From contig JAKZZE010000002.1 in the NCBI GenBank assembly GCA_024220505.1, positions 1,736,001 to 1,800,000 on the forward strand: a stretch of 64,000 nucleotides of DNA, given 5' to 3'. This DNA is from Rhizopus arrhizus (lineage: Eukaryota; Mucoromycota; Mucoromycetes; Mucorales; Rhizopodaceae). A model generated the notes under the pieces. That model was not told where the DNA came from. It saw nothing but the letters and a program-made list of their open reading frames with translations, and ran no database searches. Of this stretch, positions 40,416 to 52,227 are shown in pieces. The position numbers were made by a program, and so were the translations under genes. Position 1 is the stretch's first letter, and each line of letters starts with the position of its first letter.

Positions 40416-41603
40416 TTATGTCTCACTATCCTGCTTGGATTCATTATCCGTTTCTTCACCTTTATCTTCCTGGCTTTTTAACTCATCTCCGCTTTCTTCT
40501 TCAACGAGGTTTTGCTCAATACAAAATACTTTTCCTTGTACTGTAAATCCATGTTCGTCGTCCAGCTCGTCTTTTGCAACAAAAGGAGGCGTAATTGCTA
40601 GCCCAACAATTCCATTTGCTTTACCCTTTGCTGTTGCTTTCATTGTTGCAGCATCAAACTGAGTGACACCTTCCACTATCGGAAGCCTTTCAATTTTAAT
40701 TTCCTGTCCTTTCACAGCCAAATTTAGTTTTAATGATCTTGTAATTAAATTTTCAATCTTTTTTGAGTCTTGCTTTAATGAAGGATATACATCGGCAAGA
40801 TCATCCACAACTTTTGCTAAAAGAACTTCTTTGGCTTTCGTTATTTTTTCTTCCTCATCAGATCCCGGCTGTTGCACAACTAATGCGCATACCTGCTGCC
40901 TTAGTCGGTTCGACCATTCTTTATTTCTACTTGACATCCAATCATGCAACTCACGAAAAGCGTCATTAATGGATACTCCCAAATGAATAGGTACATCCAT
41001 GACTTGTGTTAACAGCATATGAATAAGATACTTCTCAACAAATAGTGTAATGTATGAGGTGTCTAGTATGCTGTCCACTGGTGTCATATAGCGATTAATA
41101 AACTCTGTCTTGTCTGGATACATCCGATAGACGAACTCAGTTCCTCCTTTACGATCCATTTTAGATTTAAGTCCCATGCAGGTGTTATTTAATTGGCTTA
41201 ACAAGTGTGATATCTCAGGTTGGATTGTTGATAGATCATCATCTGTAACTCTTATTGTCTTTACATAAGAATAAAAATTGACCTCTAATTGCTGATAGGC
41301 TTCCTTCTTTGCTTCTAACTCTTGTTTCAAAGCAGCGATATTTTTCTGTAATTCACTGCATCGCTTTTCTTCTTCAATCAATTCTTTCTCGGCTTCTATT
41401 TTCCACTCTTCAAAAGATTCTTCTTGTTCTCTCTTTTCCTTTTCTATTCGTTGCTGAAACATCTCTTTTTCATTTTGAATTCGTTCCAATATTTCTTTGT
41501 GAATCTCAAGTGATTCACGTAGAGAGTTTATGACTAAATCTTTATCTGAATCTATTTCCATGGGCTGAAAAGAACGAATGGAAGAATTGTCAGCGGCAGA
41601 CAT
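40416..41603 (-). CDS. coiled-coil protein of unknown function, 395 aa
   Basis: A single exon from the ATG at 41603. Residues about 25-110 form a charged heptad coiled coil (EMFQQRIEKEKREQEESFEEW and on). A globular part then begins near IRVTDDDLSTIQPEISHLLSQ and includes FVYRMYPDKTEFINRYMTP and HLGVSINDAFRELHDWM. The last 40 residues are acidic (EEESGDELKSQEDKGEE). I recognise no domain. The size and lack of repeats suggest a conserved cytosolic protein. Confidence 0.7.
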   Translation of the reverse strand: MSAADNSSIRSFQPMEIDSDKDLVINSLRESLEIHKEILERIQNEKEMFQQRIEKEKREQEESFEEWKIEAEKELIEEEKRCSELQKNIAALKQELEAKKEAYQQLEVNFYSYVKTIRVTDDDLSTIQPEISHLLSQLNNTCMGLKSKMDRKGGTEFVYRMYPDKTEFINRYMTPVDSILDTSYITLFVEKYLIHMLLTQVMDVPIHLGVSINDAFRELHDWMSSRNKEWSNRLRQQVCALVVQQPGSDEEEKITKAKEVLLAKVVDDLADVYPSLKQDSKKIENLITRSLKLNLAVKGQEIKIERLPIVEGVTQFDAATMKATAKGKANGIVGLAITPPFVAKDELDDEHGFTVQGKVFCIEQNLVEEESGDELKSQEDKGEETDNESKQDSET

Positions 41604-42567
41604 GTGTTATTGTGAGGTTTTTTTTTTTTTTAGCTATTTGATAATAAAAAAGCAAATAAAGGGGAATGCACTTTTAAAAGCAGCAGCTGAGTTAGATCTA
41701 GCCCATCAATATTAAATTATGGCTGATTAGGTATACTGACAAAGAATAGTAATGTTTTACAGTATACATCTTTAATTTGAATAGGCTAATCTTGAATACA
41801 ATATGCTTGAATTGACTCATTGTTACTTTTATAAATGCCTTCCTCCTAATACTTTCTCCTTCTTTAAAAGAAAAGAAATTCTTAATGCTATCAATATCAT
41901 AATGCTATGTTCATTTAAGATGAACTTGTTTAAAAGAAAGGAGGGGCATTTCAGAACTTCCAGTAAAATGAATGGATTTCTTAAATTTATCTTGTTTTTA
42001 TTTAAAAAAATATAATGGCTTGAATATTGAATAGATTATTGCCGCAAGCTACCTTCCTTACCATTACTGCTAAACTTTTTTATATTGCACGATGGCCATT
42101 TCATTTTGCTTTGTTAATTCTTGCTCAAATGAAAGCTTAGTTACAGTCAAATTTGCGTCATAGACGATAAAAAGGAGAGCTAGGTTGATCAACTCCACAA
42201 ATATGTGTAGGGATAATAATTCTACATATCTAATAATATTATTACCAAATAAGACGAACAAGTTGCCCCATCAAGCTTGAATGATGTGTATTTTCATATA
42301 TAACCGAAAGCAGATTATTTGTCTTTGACTATGATGATGTATAGAGCTATCGGTATAACGACTAATTATTCATTATAATTATCGATGTATTGTAGATTTA
42401 GAAAAAATACATTTGCAGATCATGTGTTTTTGTCACTGCTGTTTTTCTGACTTTAAAAGCTGACTAGAAAAAATTAAAATCTGTCGTTACGTGAAATCCC
42501 TCATGTCGCATGCTTACGTTTATTTTGTCGCTATCTTTTTAATTTTCTAGCATCATTCTTGTTTAAA
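41604..42567. other. intergenic, no gene seen
   Basis: AT-rich, with short ORFs that lack coding character. It includes the 5' flank of the transposase at 42568. I searched for an inverted partner of the 3' flank (near 44130) and did not find one. Confidence 0.5.
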
Positions 42568-43821
42568 ATGAACGCACAATTTCTTTACGAGGACGGCCAA
42601 GGCAATATTATGAACGAACAAAACACTGAAAAAACATTAACATCTGATGAAGGGAAGCAGCATTCGGAGCCAAGCAACTCCACTGCAATGCAGTCTGAAA
42701 GTAGACCTAATAATGAGGAGGAAGGAACGGATGCTAGAAGAAAATTAAAGAAAAGACAAGCACGCTCTGTTTACACTGATCAAGAAAAAGAAAGCTTCTT
42801 TAAGCTCAAATTTGAAAAGTGCTTAAGTGCATCTGCTGCTGCAAAACAACTCGGAATTAACGCCCGAACTGCACAGAGATGGAGTCAGGAGTATGATAAA
42901 GATCCAGATGGCGTCTTTGACAACAAAAAGAGAAAGACAGAACGCAAACCTGCACTTCAGGAAGAACATAAAAGATATCTTCAAGATTATATTGACGAAA
43001 ATCCAACGGCAGTTTTAGATGAAGTGATGGATAACTTGACTAGAACCTTTGGAGGGCCAAAGATTTCAAAAAGCTCTGTATACAACTTCCTGACGACTGA
43101 TTGTAGTCTTGCTATAAATCGTGTACCATCGCATCGAGTTGATAGTAGTGAAATAGTTCAGCAGGGATATGAGTGGGCACTCAAATTAAAGCAATCATAC
43201 GTGGATTTCCTCACTAACTGTGTTTTTATCAATGAATCGGCTTTTCACATCAATATGAGACGCAGTTTGGCTTGGTCCAGAAAGGGTAATTCGACTGCGG
43301 TTAATACACCTGCAAACAAAGCAAAAGCAACTACCATTTTTGGCGCTATATCTGCATCTCGCTTGATAAAAGTCAGTTTAGGAATGCCGCAATTAGCAAA
43401 GGAAGCCATTATTGATTACCAGTCAGCAGAAAATAATCGAGGCGGTATCGTCGCTGGCCATTATCTTAACTTTATTAAATCCACCCTCGATGAAATGGAC
43501 AAGTATCCTGAAATGAAAGGATATTACCTCGTGATGGACAATGCCCCAGTCCACAACTTGAAAGAAATTGGTGATTATGTTAACTCTCGTGGCTATCGAT
43601 ACGTCTATCTCCCTCTTTACCCACCTGATGTCAACCCAATGGAACTCTTTTGGACCGTTGCAAAAAACAAGATCAAGCGCTCCAGACTTACAGAAAATGA
43701 GACAATATCGTCAAGAATAAATGACGCCTGTGATAGCCTTACGCCAGATGATTTTCAAGGCTTTGTTCATCATTCTGTATCATGTATCGATAAAATCGTT
43801 GAAAAAGAGTTAAATTGTTAA
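42568..43821 (+). CDS. Tc1/mariner-like DDE transposase, full-length ORF, first catalytic Asp is Asn, 417 aa
   Basis: The first ATG is at 42568. An acidic N-terminus is followed by an HTH (FEKCLSASAAAKQLGINARTA, then QRWSQEY), a second HTH (SKSSVYNFL), and the DDE domain. The catalytic positions are Asn222 in CVFINESAFHINMRR, Asp324 in YYLVMDNAPVHN and Glu359 in DVNPMELFW, giving DD34E spacing for the last two. Members normally have FIDE at the first position, so this protein should not cut DNA although the rest of the frame is intact. It could be recent decay or an exapted DNA-binding protein. A decayed relative is at 49450-50376. Confidence 0.85.
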   Translation: MNAQFLYEDGQGNIMNEQNTEKTLTSDEGKQHSEPSNSTAMQSESRPNNEEEGTDARRKLKKRQARSVYTDQEKESFFKLKFEKCLSASAAAKQLGINARTAQRWSQEYDKDPDGVFDNKKRKTERKPALQEEHKRYLQDYIDENPTAVLDEVMDNLTRTFGGPKISKSSVYNFLTTDCSLAINRVPSHRVDSSEIVQQGYEWALKLKQSYVDFLTNCVFINESAFHINMRRSLAWSRKGNSTAVNTPANKAKATTIFGAISASRLIKVSLGMPQLAKEAIIDYQSAENNRGGIVAGHYLNFIKSTLDEMDKYPEMKGYYLVMDNAPVHNLKEIGDYVNSRGYRYVYLPLYPPDVNPMELFWTVAKNKIKRSRLTENETISSRINDACDSLTPDDFQGFVHHSVSCIDKIVEKELNC

Positions 43822-44589
43822 TAACAAGTTACTTGATTTGTTTACTTAAATAGCCTTATTACAATATATTTTCTAGCCGACGTTTAAAATAAATTACCTT
43901 TATTATCAATCTCTGATATCCCCAGCATTTATATATTATAATTTAGCAAGAAAGCAAAGCACTCTTTAAACAGAATTCATATATATTAGATGACCTGAAG
44001 ATCGTGTATGAAGAAGTAAATAAGTGTGATTCCATCATGAGCAATAGTGGATAGTGTAAACTTTAAATTTTTTGAGAGCAGCAAGATGTTTGTTTTTGGA
44101 TAAAAGATGCAAATTACGATACGCCATTTATCACTATTGATTTTCGTTTTTCACTACAGAAATAATTAAACAATGATTTTCAAATGAAGATCTCACCTGA
44201 TATTTTAATAACAAATACGTACTCTAAACAATCTAAGCTTTTTGTTTTGCAAGCCTAAAGCCAACAGAGAAAAACATGAAGGTATGTCAAGTCTTCATAA
44301 CTTTTAAACTGCTCACTCACTGATTAGTACTGAGCATATGTACAAAAAATAAGATTTAAATGTGTATTGAAAGGAGAAATGATATCAGCTAGTCAGCTAA
44401 AAAGGGAGAGGGACTAGAGGGATATCTAATTTCTCTCCTATCTCCCTTTTTATTTCTTAAGAACTGTTGTATTCCTCATAAAAAATTCATCGACAAGGGA
44501 AAAGATTGGCTGCATTATACAATGTTGAGTTACCCGAATTTGCGCCAGATTTTATTTTTACAGTAAATATAAAGTAACTTTGTTTGAGT
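43822..44589. other. gap; possible 3' end of the transposon near 44130
   Basis: No gene. CGCCATTTATCACTATTG at 44122-44139, then TTTTTCACTACAG to 44154, resembles the TIR-like ends seen at 35155-35224 (GCCATTTATTTT, then CTACTATAG). That suggests the end of the transposon carrying the 42568 gene. The 5' partner was not found. Confidence 0.35.
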
Positions 44590-45261
44590 CTAAGCAATAA
44601 ATTGAATGGTTATCTCAACCCCATTCCCCCATTGATGTGTCTTTCCTAGAATGCTTCAGAGTGTCTAATCCAACCTTGACAGTCGCTGATCGTAGCCGTC
44701 TGACGGACCAAAGCAATATCAAATGTGAGCTTGTTCACCTTATTCAATGGATTTTTTTAATATTCCTTTTTATTTTAGCCCAGCACTCTTCTATAGAACT
44801 TAAAAAAAGAGAACATAGTGGCATACACAAAGGCTATAAGCCCTTCTATTTATAGCTTCCACAACAAAACAAGAGTGGTATAGCCTGTAATTAACCATAA
44901 TAATGAATAAATCTTTCTTATTGTGCTTAACCAGTACATCCATAACAGTCTCTATGAACTTGATGATATGGTAGGCTGTTGTTCCTTTATTAAGGGGGGT
45001 CAGGTTTTGAAGCCTCTTGAGTATTAGCTTTTCTTTGAAGTAGGCTGTTAATGAAAACATTTTTCAATCCTTCCGCGTCGCTTTTAACCAAAGGCCCAAC
45101 CTTCGAAAAACTGATAGTGTCAAAATGTGATACACAGCCAACAAGACTGATGTTCACGCCTTTTTTGTGTGCACCTTTATACTAGCCGGTTCTTCAACTT
45201 TAAACCACGCACGGCTTCTTATCTTATGGGAATTGAACCTAGTCTCATCGATAAAAACGCT

Positions 45262-45296
<35 letters not shown>

Positions 45297-45908
45297 AAAT
45301 CGACACCAGTTGGTTTTCATTCATTCGCTATTTGATCTCGAAGTTCAATCGTTCGGTCTGCATATATTTCCAATTTGTACGTGGATGCTTGCTTCAGAGA
45401 CAGTGGACATTTTCCTGTTATGGCCATTCGTAGTGATGTGAGCGAGACAGTCATGCTGTTAAACTGTCTCGCCAGTTCTTCTCTTGATAATCCTAGCTTA
45501 CATGAAGGATTGCTGTCGAAAAGCTTAATAAGAGCAGCTATATGCTCAGGAAAGAGTTTTTGTAGTGTATCCTGTTCTGTCCTGTCCCTTTTTTTTTTTT
45601 TCAACGTCTGACAATATTGAATCGTCTCCGTTTCTTCTTGCATAATTTAATTAAGCGGCGTATCTGATTGACACTGTATTTCTTCGTCTTTTTTTATCGT
45701 TCGAAATTGTTACTACTTTTAACCTAGTTGTAAGGGCGTTCACGACATCCTCAATGTTGATTACCTCAGAATCAGCAACAGTACCGAAATCAATTAAAGT
45801 TTCAATGTTGCCATATTCATGTATTATGTATTCGATGTCCTTTGCATCTGAGCTAGGTTCGTCATCAGGCGCCAGCTCCAATGCAGAATTATAGTTTATG
45901 AAGTCCAT
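44590..45908 (-). pseudogene. Tc1/mariner-like transposase pseudogene with an internal poly(A) expansion
   Basis: Pieces in order: MDFINYNSALELAPDDEPSS to IRYAA (45908-45654), a stop, EETETIQYCQTLKKKKRDRTE to LRDQIANE, a 30-nt T run (45263-45292), FIDETRFNSHKIRSRAWFKV, HTKK, KGTTAYHIIKFIETVMDVLV, IIMVNYRLYHS (second Asp is Val), and then IALVRQTATISDCQGWIRH in shifted frames. The final Glu block is lost. This family differs from the 42568 and 29123 families (FIDETRFNSH against FIDEAGFHIN). Confidence 0.8.
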
Positions 45909-46788
45909 TTTATTGAGTTGTAGGCTATACTTTTATTATAAGGACTTAAATAACTACACAAGAAACAATTCTGACTAAAATTAAATGAGATTTGGTCTCA
46001 AAAAAAAAATCATTTCATCTCATTTTATTTTTGGGAATCATCTAAAAACTGCAGATCGTTTATCTTTAGGCTCAGATCGTCTCTTTTTTGACATTCTAAA
46101 AAAAAGTACGGAACCACAGTTTTTCGGTACAACACTAGACCTGAGTATCTCTGCTGATAATAAAATGGGATCATTCTGACCCATTGCCTTTATAAACAGG
46201 ATTTTAAATTCATTATTAAAAATATGGACTACATTTCTTTTTTCAAAAGTATTTGCAATGCTCTATAAAAAATAGTGGACCAAATCATCATTTTCTAAGA
46301 ATAGTTTTTTTCTTTGTTGCGCCTTGTATCACCAAAATGTACGATTACAAAACAAGTGTCTAGTAGATCATCACTTAAAGACAATTTTCAAAATCAATAT
46401 ACAGTCTAATATGAATGCTTTTCATTTTTATAATAGATTTACAAATGAATTGTTAACAGTTGTCAGAACTATATATACACAAATTTTGATATCAAATCAT
46501 TGTCAACAGTAAAGAGCTTACTCTTGGTAAGTATAAAAAAAAAAAACTTTTTACGAAAGAAGGCTGAAATAAGATTATTTTGGGTAAAAGCCTTTTAGGT
46601 TTAATTTTGGAAATAAATGAACTATTTTGTAAAACTATTAAACGAATAAAGCCCATTTTGCCTAGTTTTGGAGAAATATTTTATTTTAACTTGATATTGT
46701 TGTACAATCGTGGTGTAAGTACCACCTAAACAAACAAAGTAGTAATGCAAGGTACCACGATTCAAGCTGATCAGTGAATTCATCCGTG
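45909..46788. other. intergenic upstream of chitin deacetylase
   Basis: AT-rich and without a gene. Near its end lies a 9-bp inverted repeat, AATCGTGGT (46706-46714) and ACCACGATT (46754-46762), about 140-90 bp before the chitin deacetylase ATG. Confidence 0.5.
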
Positions 46789-46795
46789 TATATAA
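46789..46795 (+). promoter_or_regulatory. TATA box of the chitin deacetylase gene
   Basis: TATATAA, 59 bp before the ATG, followed by a pyrimidine-rich tract (46805-46848) as in strongly expressed fungal promoters. The inverted repeat AATCGTGGT/ACCACGATT just upstream could be an activator site. Confidence 0.5.
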
Positions 46796-46853
46796 GCTTC
46801 ACAACTTTTCTTTTTCTCTTTTCTTTTTTTTTTTACTTTTCTTTTTTATCAAA

Positions 46854-48303
46854 ATGGTTTGGCTTTATCATTCGATTGCTTTGTCCTCTGCTGTGGCAAT
46901 ATTTGTTGCTAATGCACAATTAAATACAACTTCCACATCATCATCCCCTCCTGCTCAAACTTCGCCTTCTTATCTTTCAAGCATTGTACCCCTGTCGGGA
47001 AATGTACAATCGTATCCTGCATCTAATACGAGTATCCCAACAGGTGCCTTGCCTTCTCTCTCCTTCAATGCCTCTGGATACCCTGAAACTTGGAAGTCAC
47101 CTCCAACAGATTCTGCTGAAGTAAAAGAAGCCATTGCTTCTATCAATTGGGGACTAGTGCCCAATGCCACTGTTCGTAAGGCTAATTCGAATGGTGACCT
47201 TAGTATGACTGGCTATGATTCTACTAAAGATCCCGACTGTTGGTGGAGTGCCTCTGGCTGTGTTCAATCCAAGAACCCAGTTATTCCTCCTGATTATTAT
47301 CGTTGTCCAAACGTTGGCGAATGGGGTTTGGTAAATATTTCAAACAAAATTAAAGGATACGAAAATCTAAACCTGTATAGACTTATGATGATGGACCACT
47401 CACAAGTGAAGCTGGAACTTGGGCAGAACCTAACTTGTATGACTTTTTAGCACAACACAATCAAAAAGCTGGTCTCTTTTGTTAGTATTCAACAAATTTA
47501 CCTTTTTCTTTTTTTTTTTCTGACCATCTTATTTGGGATTAGACATTGGTTCTAATGTTGTTCAAGCTCCTGCAGCAGCTCAAAGAGCATTAGCCGATGG
47601 CCATACATTATGCGTTCACACTTGGTCTCATCCTGCCATGACTTCACTTTCAAATGAAGCCGTGGTTGCTGAATTATACTGGACACTTCGTGCGATCAAA
47701 GAAGTCACTGGTGTCACAACAAAGTGCTGGAGACCACCTTATGGTGATGTCGATGACCGTGTTCGTGCGATTGCCTGGCAAATGGGATTAGCTACCGTCA
47801 TCTGGGATGAAGATACAGATGACTGGAATATGCCTGGTGATGGTGGAGGAAACCTGTCGCCCTCAACTGTAGATGGATATTTTGAAAATTGGATCGCTGC
47901 TCGTAAAAACGGTAGCGACAGCTCAACAGGTCATATTATTCTTCAGCATGAACTTAATAATGCGACTGTTTCCATGGCTGAAAAATGGTTGCCCGAAATC
48001 CAACAAGTGTTTAATGTTATGCCCTGGAATCAATGCTTTAACATTTCTCAGCCCTATTGGGAAAAAAATTTTGTATATCCTACCCTGAATGGATCCACAC
48101 CAAGCACTAATACTACAACTAGTCAAAATGCGACTGTAACGGCCTCTATTGGTTCTGCTGCCGCTGTTCAATCATCTGCACCATCCTCTGCTTCTGTTTC
48201 TAGTTCAAAAAGTAGTAGTACTACTAGCTCCGGGATTCGTCTTTCTTCGTCTGGTTTTGTTCCTTGCCTTATTGGCATGATTGCTATTGCATATGCAATT
48301 TAA
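46854..48303 (+). CDS. chitin deacetylase (CE4), secreted and GPI-anchored, 445 aa
   Basis: Exons: 46854-47330, 47381-47480, 47543-48303. A signal peptide (about 1-21, hydrophobic up to ANAQ) precedes a Ser/Thr-rich stalk. CE4 motifs: TYDDGP (160-165, catalytic and metal Asp), HTWSHP (218-223, metal His pair), RPPYGD (256-261), DTDDWN, and ILQHEL with the catalytic His. It removes acetyl groups from chitin to make chitosan, a main wall polymer in Mucorales. The C-terminus is Ser-rich and ends in a hydrophobic segment (FVPCLIGMIAIAYAI), a GPI-anchor signal, so it acts at the plasma membrane or wall. The TATA box is close. Confidence 0.94.
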
Positions 48304-49449
48304 AAGACTCAAAAAAGGAGAAGTCTCTTTTTCAGAGAATTATGTGTATAATGTATTGCATTTGTTATTATTTACTATTTTTAAAATATACCTCCTTTGA
48401 CCTAATCGTTTATTAAAAGGAAAGAATAAAAAATTACATCAAGTTCTATTCGGCTGTTCTAAATATATTATAACTTCAAGTTAAAAAGAAGGAAGATTGT
48501 TTTAAGGAGTAAAAGGGTAGAAATCAATATTTTAAGTTAAATTCTGTATTAATGCAGCTATAAAAAAATAGTTTTCGCAACAGAATCTTAAAGTAAAATA
48601 AATTACCACATAAAAGTCATTTGTGCATAAAAGGAGGGGGATCATCTTCATTTCTATTCTTTTTAAGAATTAACTACACTTCTCCTTTCTTCCTTTGGTA
48701 AAAAATCAAGCAATAAAATGAGTAATTGCAGCATTAACTATTCCTATCATGAGCAAGTCTTTTATAATGAAAATGTGGATAATCTTCAGTTTGAATGTGA
48801 ATCTCCATTCTTGTTTAATAACATGGCATAATTAATAAACGTATACAATTGTATCTTTATGCAATTTACAGTGGATTTAATAATGAACTTTTTGGTTAAA
48901 ATCTTTTAGTTAAAAAAAAAAAGATAATGATCGATTGTATCTAGGCTGAAATATATGCTATTCGTAAAGTCTTTGACAAATCAATCGATATGTTATTATG
49001 CTATTGGGATATAAAAAGCATATGAGATTAAATATCAAAATTGTTAACTCTACAATGACGACTTCTATAACTACACGGCCAGCTGTGTTTCTTTTAAGGA
49101 AAGAGTTCTTTTCTTTTTCAGTTTTACGATGAACAAAAGACAGTTTGAGCTTATACTTGGTAGAATATGTGTCTTAGTTACCATTAGTTATATCGAATTA
49201 TACCATAATCAGTTGGAGTCTATTAATTTGTCCGCACTAGAGATACTTTTATGGATAGGATAGTTATATTTTCTCACAGAGTGTATTAATAATTATCAAC
49301 ACGATGTAATACAAGAATATTCCTGAAATGTTGAATATCATAACAAGAAACTTAAATAAAGTAATTATATGATAATGCCATCTCACCAAACTTAGTTCTA
49401 ATAGATAAAGTCAAAGATTCATAATTTGGTTTCTCTGTGGTTGCTCAAA
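48304..49449. other. intergenic, no gene seen
   Basis: AT-rich sequence with no coding frame and no recognisable repeat. It contains the 3' flank of the chitin deacetylase gene. Confidence 0.55.
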
Positions 49450-50376
49450 AGTTGGAGGGAATTATTTAAAGACATTCAAAAACAGTGTGGGCTGGGTAGG
49501 GCCATCTTTAGTTGCAGGAGTCTCGAGCCATATTTGATAAAGCCTTCAGCAGGAATTGTGCCCGAGATGGCGGCTCTTGTGCACGTGTTTTGGGCGCTTT
49601 GACCATTGCAGGTGAGCCTTTCTTTGACCAGGTCATGATATGTTTCATGCTAATATGAAAGGCAGATTTGTAAAAAATCCCTCCTAATTTCTCGTAAAAT
49701 CCATGTCGGTTTTCTCCCACTTTTGAATTAAATCTGGACGATCTTGTGTCTTTTCTTTACTGTTCCTGTCTACAAGTTAATACCGGATTTTTTTTTTGAG
49801 AAACAGGCTGCAATATTTTCTCACAAAATCATAGACAGTGCTTTAGATATTTGAAGTCCTGTAAATACCTAATTCAGTTGCTTCATCACCTGTTCCAGGA
49901 TGGCTAACGGATTTTCATGAAAGCCCTTCTTATGCTACTCATTGAAAAGACGTAGGCAAATAAACTTTCGACGTTTCTCAAAGATACTATCAAGTTCTCT
50001 CTTGTTCTATTTGATCCATATTTTTGCCATGCGAACGTGGATTCCTAACTGCTTTGCAGTAGCAGAAGCATTCAGACACTTTTCAAACAACAGCTTGAAA
50101 GATCACATTTTGTCCTGACCAGTGTGTAGCGTATAATTATGCTTGATCAATACTTTTCTCATTGCAACGTCCATGCTAACATACTCTGTCTTGTATTTGT
50201 ACAGCCTTAGTCTTGTTATCTCTTTATTATGGAAGAGTAGATAAATACAGTGTATAAGAGCTCAATATTTCAAGATGACACTACCCTTCGTCAACAATAT
50301 GATTTATAGGCTTTAGCCTGCCATACTCGTCGACAACAGTTCCTTTTCCATCTTTGTACAAACATTGAGTGCTCAT
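49450..50376 (-). pseudogene. decayed relative of the 42568 transposase, N-terminal two thirds
   Basis: It starts at an ATG (50376) with MSTQCLYKDGKGTVVDEYGR, matching MNAQFLYEDGQGN of the 42568 protein. KCLNASATAKQLGI then matches the HTH. Later come KSAFHISMKHIMTWSKKGSPA and KTRAQ. Several stops and shifts lie between. The blocks with the second Asp and final Glu are missing. Upstream, CACTGTTTCCC near 50600 may be its 5' terminal repeat. Confidence 0.75.
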
Positions 50377-50616
50377 TATGATAAAGATTTTCAATATAAT
50401 TGTGCTAAGCAAGAAAATCCGAGAAAAAATACAGATGCACCCTTTGTATCTCCTGAGAGGTCAGGGCTTGTACAACAAAACATGCTAGAGATGCGACTTC
50501 TGACTTGTCGACGTGGGGACATTTATTTTTAGAACTCGCAATATTCACTTTTGGAAGAGTGCAACATCAATTTCCCCTGGTGTCACTTTACTTTTGGGAA
50601 ACAGTGTATATGTTTA

Positions 50617-51231
50617 TTAAGGAAACAATATAAAGTCATTATCTGGTTCTTCAAAATGATGAGAGGATAATAAGAGAGGTGAAGTAGGTGGAGATAAAGG
50701 ATAAACTGTGTTGTCATCATCTGCTGTTATTCTTTCAAGCTCTTCTAATATCTTTTCATCATTCAATAATAAATCATCTTTATCACAGAGAAGAGGTGAA
50801 GCAACAATAGTTGGCATTGGACCAAACAAGACATCCTCTCGTTCTAGTTTTCTTTTCTTTTTTCTTTTTTCTATATTTTCAAAAGGTGAACGTTTGTTTG
50901 TTGTTAAAAGGGTAGAGTTATCCGGTTGATTATAATTCGTGTCATAAAAAGATTCGTGCCAGTTATTAAATAATTTTTTCTCTTCTTCTTCATTTTTTAC
51001 GGTGGCTGTATATTGTTGACCAGATAAAAATCCAACTTTAATACTTCTTTCGGGTAAAATAGCTGACGAGTAGGAAGAGTAGTGGCAGTTGGTTGAAATA
51101 ATACTTGATTTCGCATAGTTTGTTGTTGAATTTTTTCTTGCTTGGTAATTGCACTGTTGTTGATAATAAGACAAGTCATTGTTATTGGTAGTTGTTAAAG
51201 AACACAAAACGCTATTTGGGTTAATGGACAC
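50617..51231 (-). CDS. unrecognised low-complexity protein, about 204 aa, start unresolved
   Basis: The open frame 51231-50617 has a basic stretch (NIEKRKKKRKLERED), then FGPMPTIVASPLL, an acidic helix (NDEKILEELERI) and YPLSPPTSPLLLSSHH at the end, as in small nuclear regulators. No ATG lies in the upstream 130 codons. The frame begins GTG at 51231, immediately after a TATTTAG acceptor-like site, so an upstream exon ending in A could create a split ATG. The bias against stops and the SPPTSP motif argue for a real gene. Confidence 0.5.
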   Translation of the reverse strand: MSINPNSVLCSLTTTNNNDLSYYQQQCNYQARKNSTTNYAKSSIISTNCHYSSYSSAILPERSIKVGFLSGQQYTATVKNEEEEKKLFNNWHESFYDTNYNQPDNSTLLTTNKRSPFENIEKRKKKRKLEREDVLFGPMPTIVASPLLCDKDDLLLNDEKILEELERITADDDNTVYPLSPPTSPLLLSSHHFEEPDNDFILFP

Positions 51232-52227
51232 TAAATACTATTGAGGCGATTTATGATCTTAAATCACCCCTTTTTTTTTCTGTTAAATTTTTATGATGGG
51301 ACAGATAACCTTTGTTTCCCTTTTTCCTTTTGTTCACAAAAGAAAAATTATAAAAATTGTGTGAAAAAAAGCAGCAAGGGTTGAAAAAGAAAAAAAAAAA
51401 ATATAAACTAAAAAAATTGCACAATGCGTTCTGATTGGACGACAACACTGGAGTTAGTCATCAGAGATCTTTTCTGCCTTTGAAACTTATTTTTTATTAA
51501 TTTACACAGAAAGTTTGCTTTCATTGGCTTTATTTTCTATGTTTAGTCCTTCTTGGTAGCAATACCGCCCTAGCAAATTCATGGACTATTTGACTATTTG
51601 TTTGTATTTAAAAATCATTTGATAGAAAAGATTACTAAAGTAACGCAAGTAACAAACTTGGAAAAGACACGGTAACCATAATAACCTAACGAGGTACTAG
51701 CAGAAGTAATTATAATTTGTATCCTAAAACAATGTACTCATCAATACCAAAGGTACCTGTTGCATAAAACAGCCAATTTTCGGTTTAAATCATATTCCAA
51801 GATGTAACCACAGACGAATAAGGTTTTTTCTTTTTTTGTGTGTGTGTTAATCCGGGTATACATGAGTTCTATGAATGGCTAATTTTAAATTAAATCCTTT
51901 TAAACACAATGTGAATGCCATTTATGCTTATGACAACAGTGTTAAATCAGTTTACAATAAAATAAATCTATCTGTTTACAGCCATCTGTCTTTGTGAAAA
52001 CACACTTATCTTGATTGCATGACCTACAAAGAAAATATTTGCACATGCTTATAATCATATTTACAATTGCGATATGTTCACCTAGATCTTTCATCATCAG
52101 GCTAATACTAATTACATAATATCTTTCATACAATAGACGAAATAATGATTTTTTGAATAATGTTTTATTACATTTAACAAGTTTATCGTTTTGATAACAA
52201 AAATATACGGGAAAGAAAATAAACAAT
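51232..52227. other. intergenic
   Basis: It covers the presumed 5' region of the orphan gene (with A/T runs at 51390-51410) and the 3' flank of eS8. No RNA gene or element is seen. Confidence 0.5.

Noticed and set aside
49480..49505. ACAGTGTGGGCTGG as the left TIR of the 49450-50376 transposon
   Set aside because: Its orientation is wrong relative to the CACTGTTTCCC end near 50600, so the two cannot form a terminal inverted pair.
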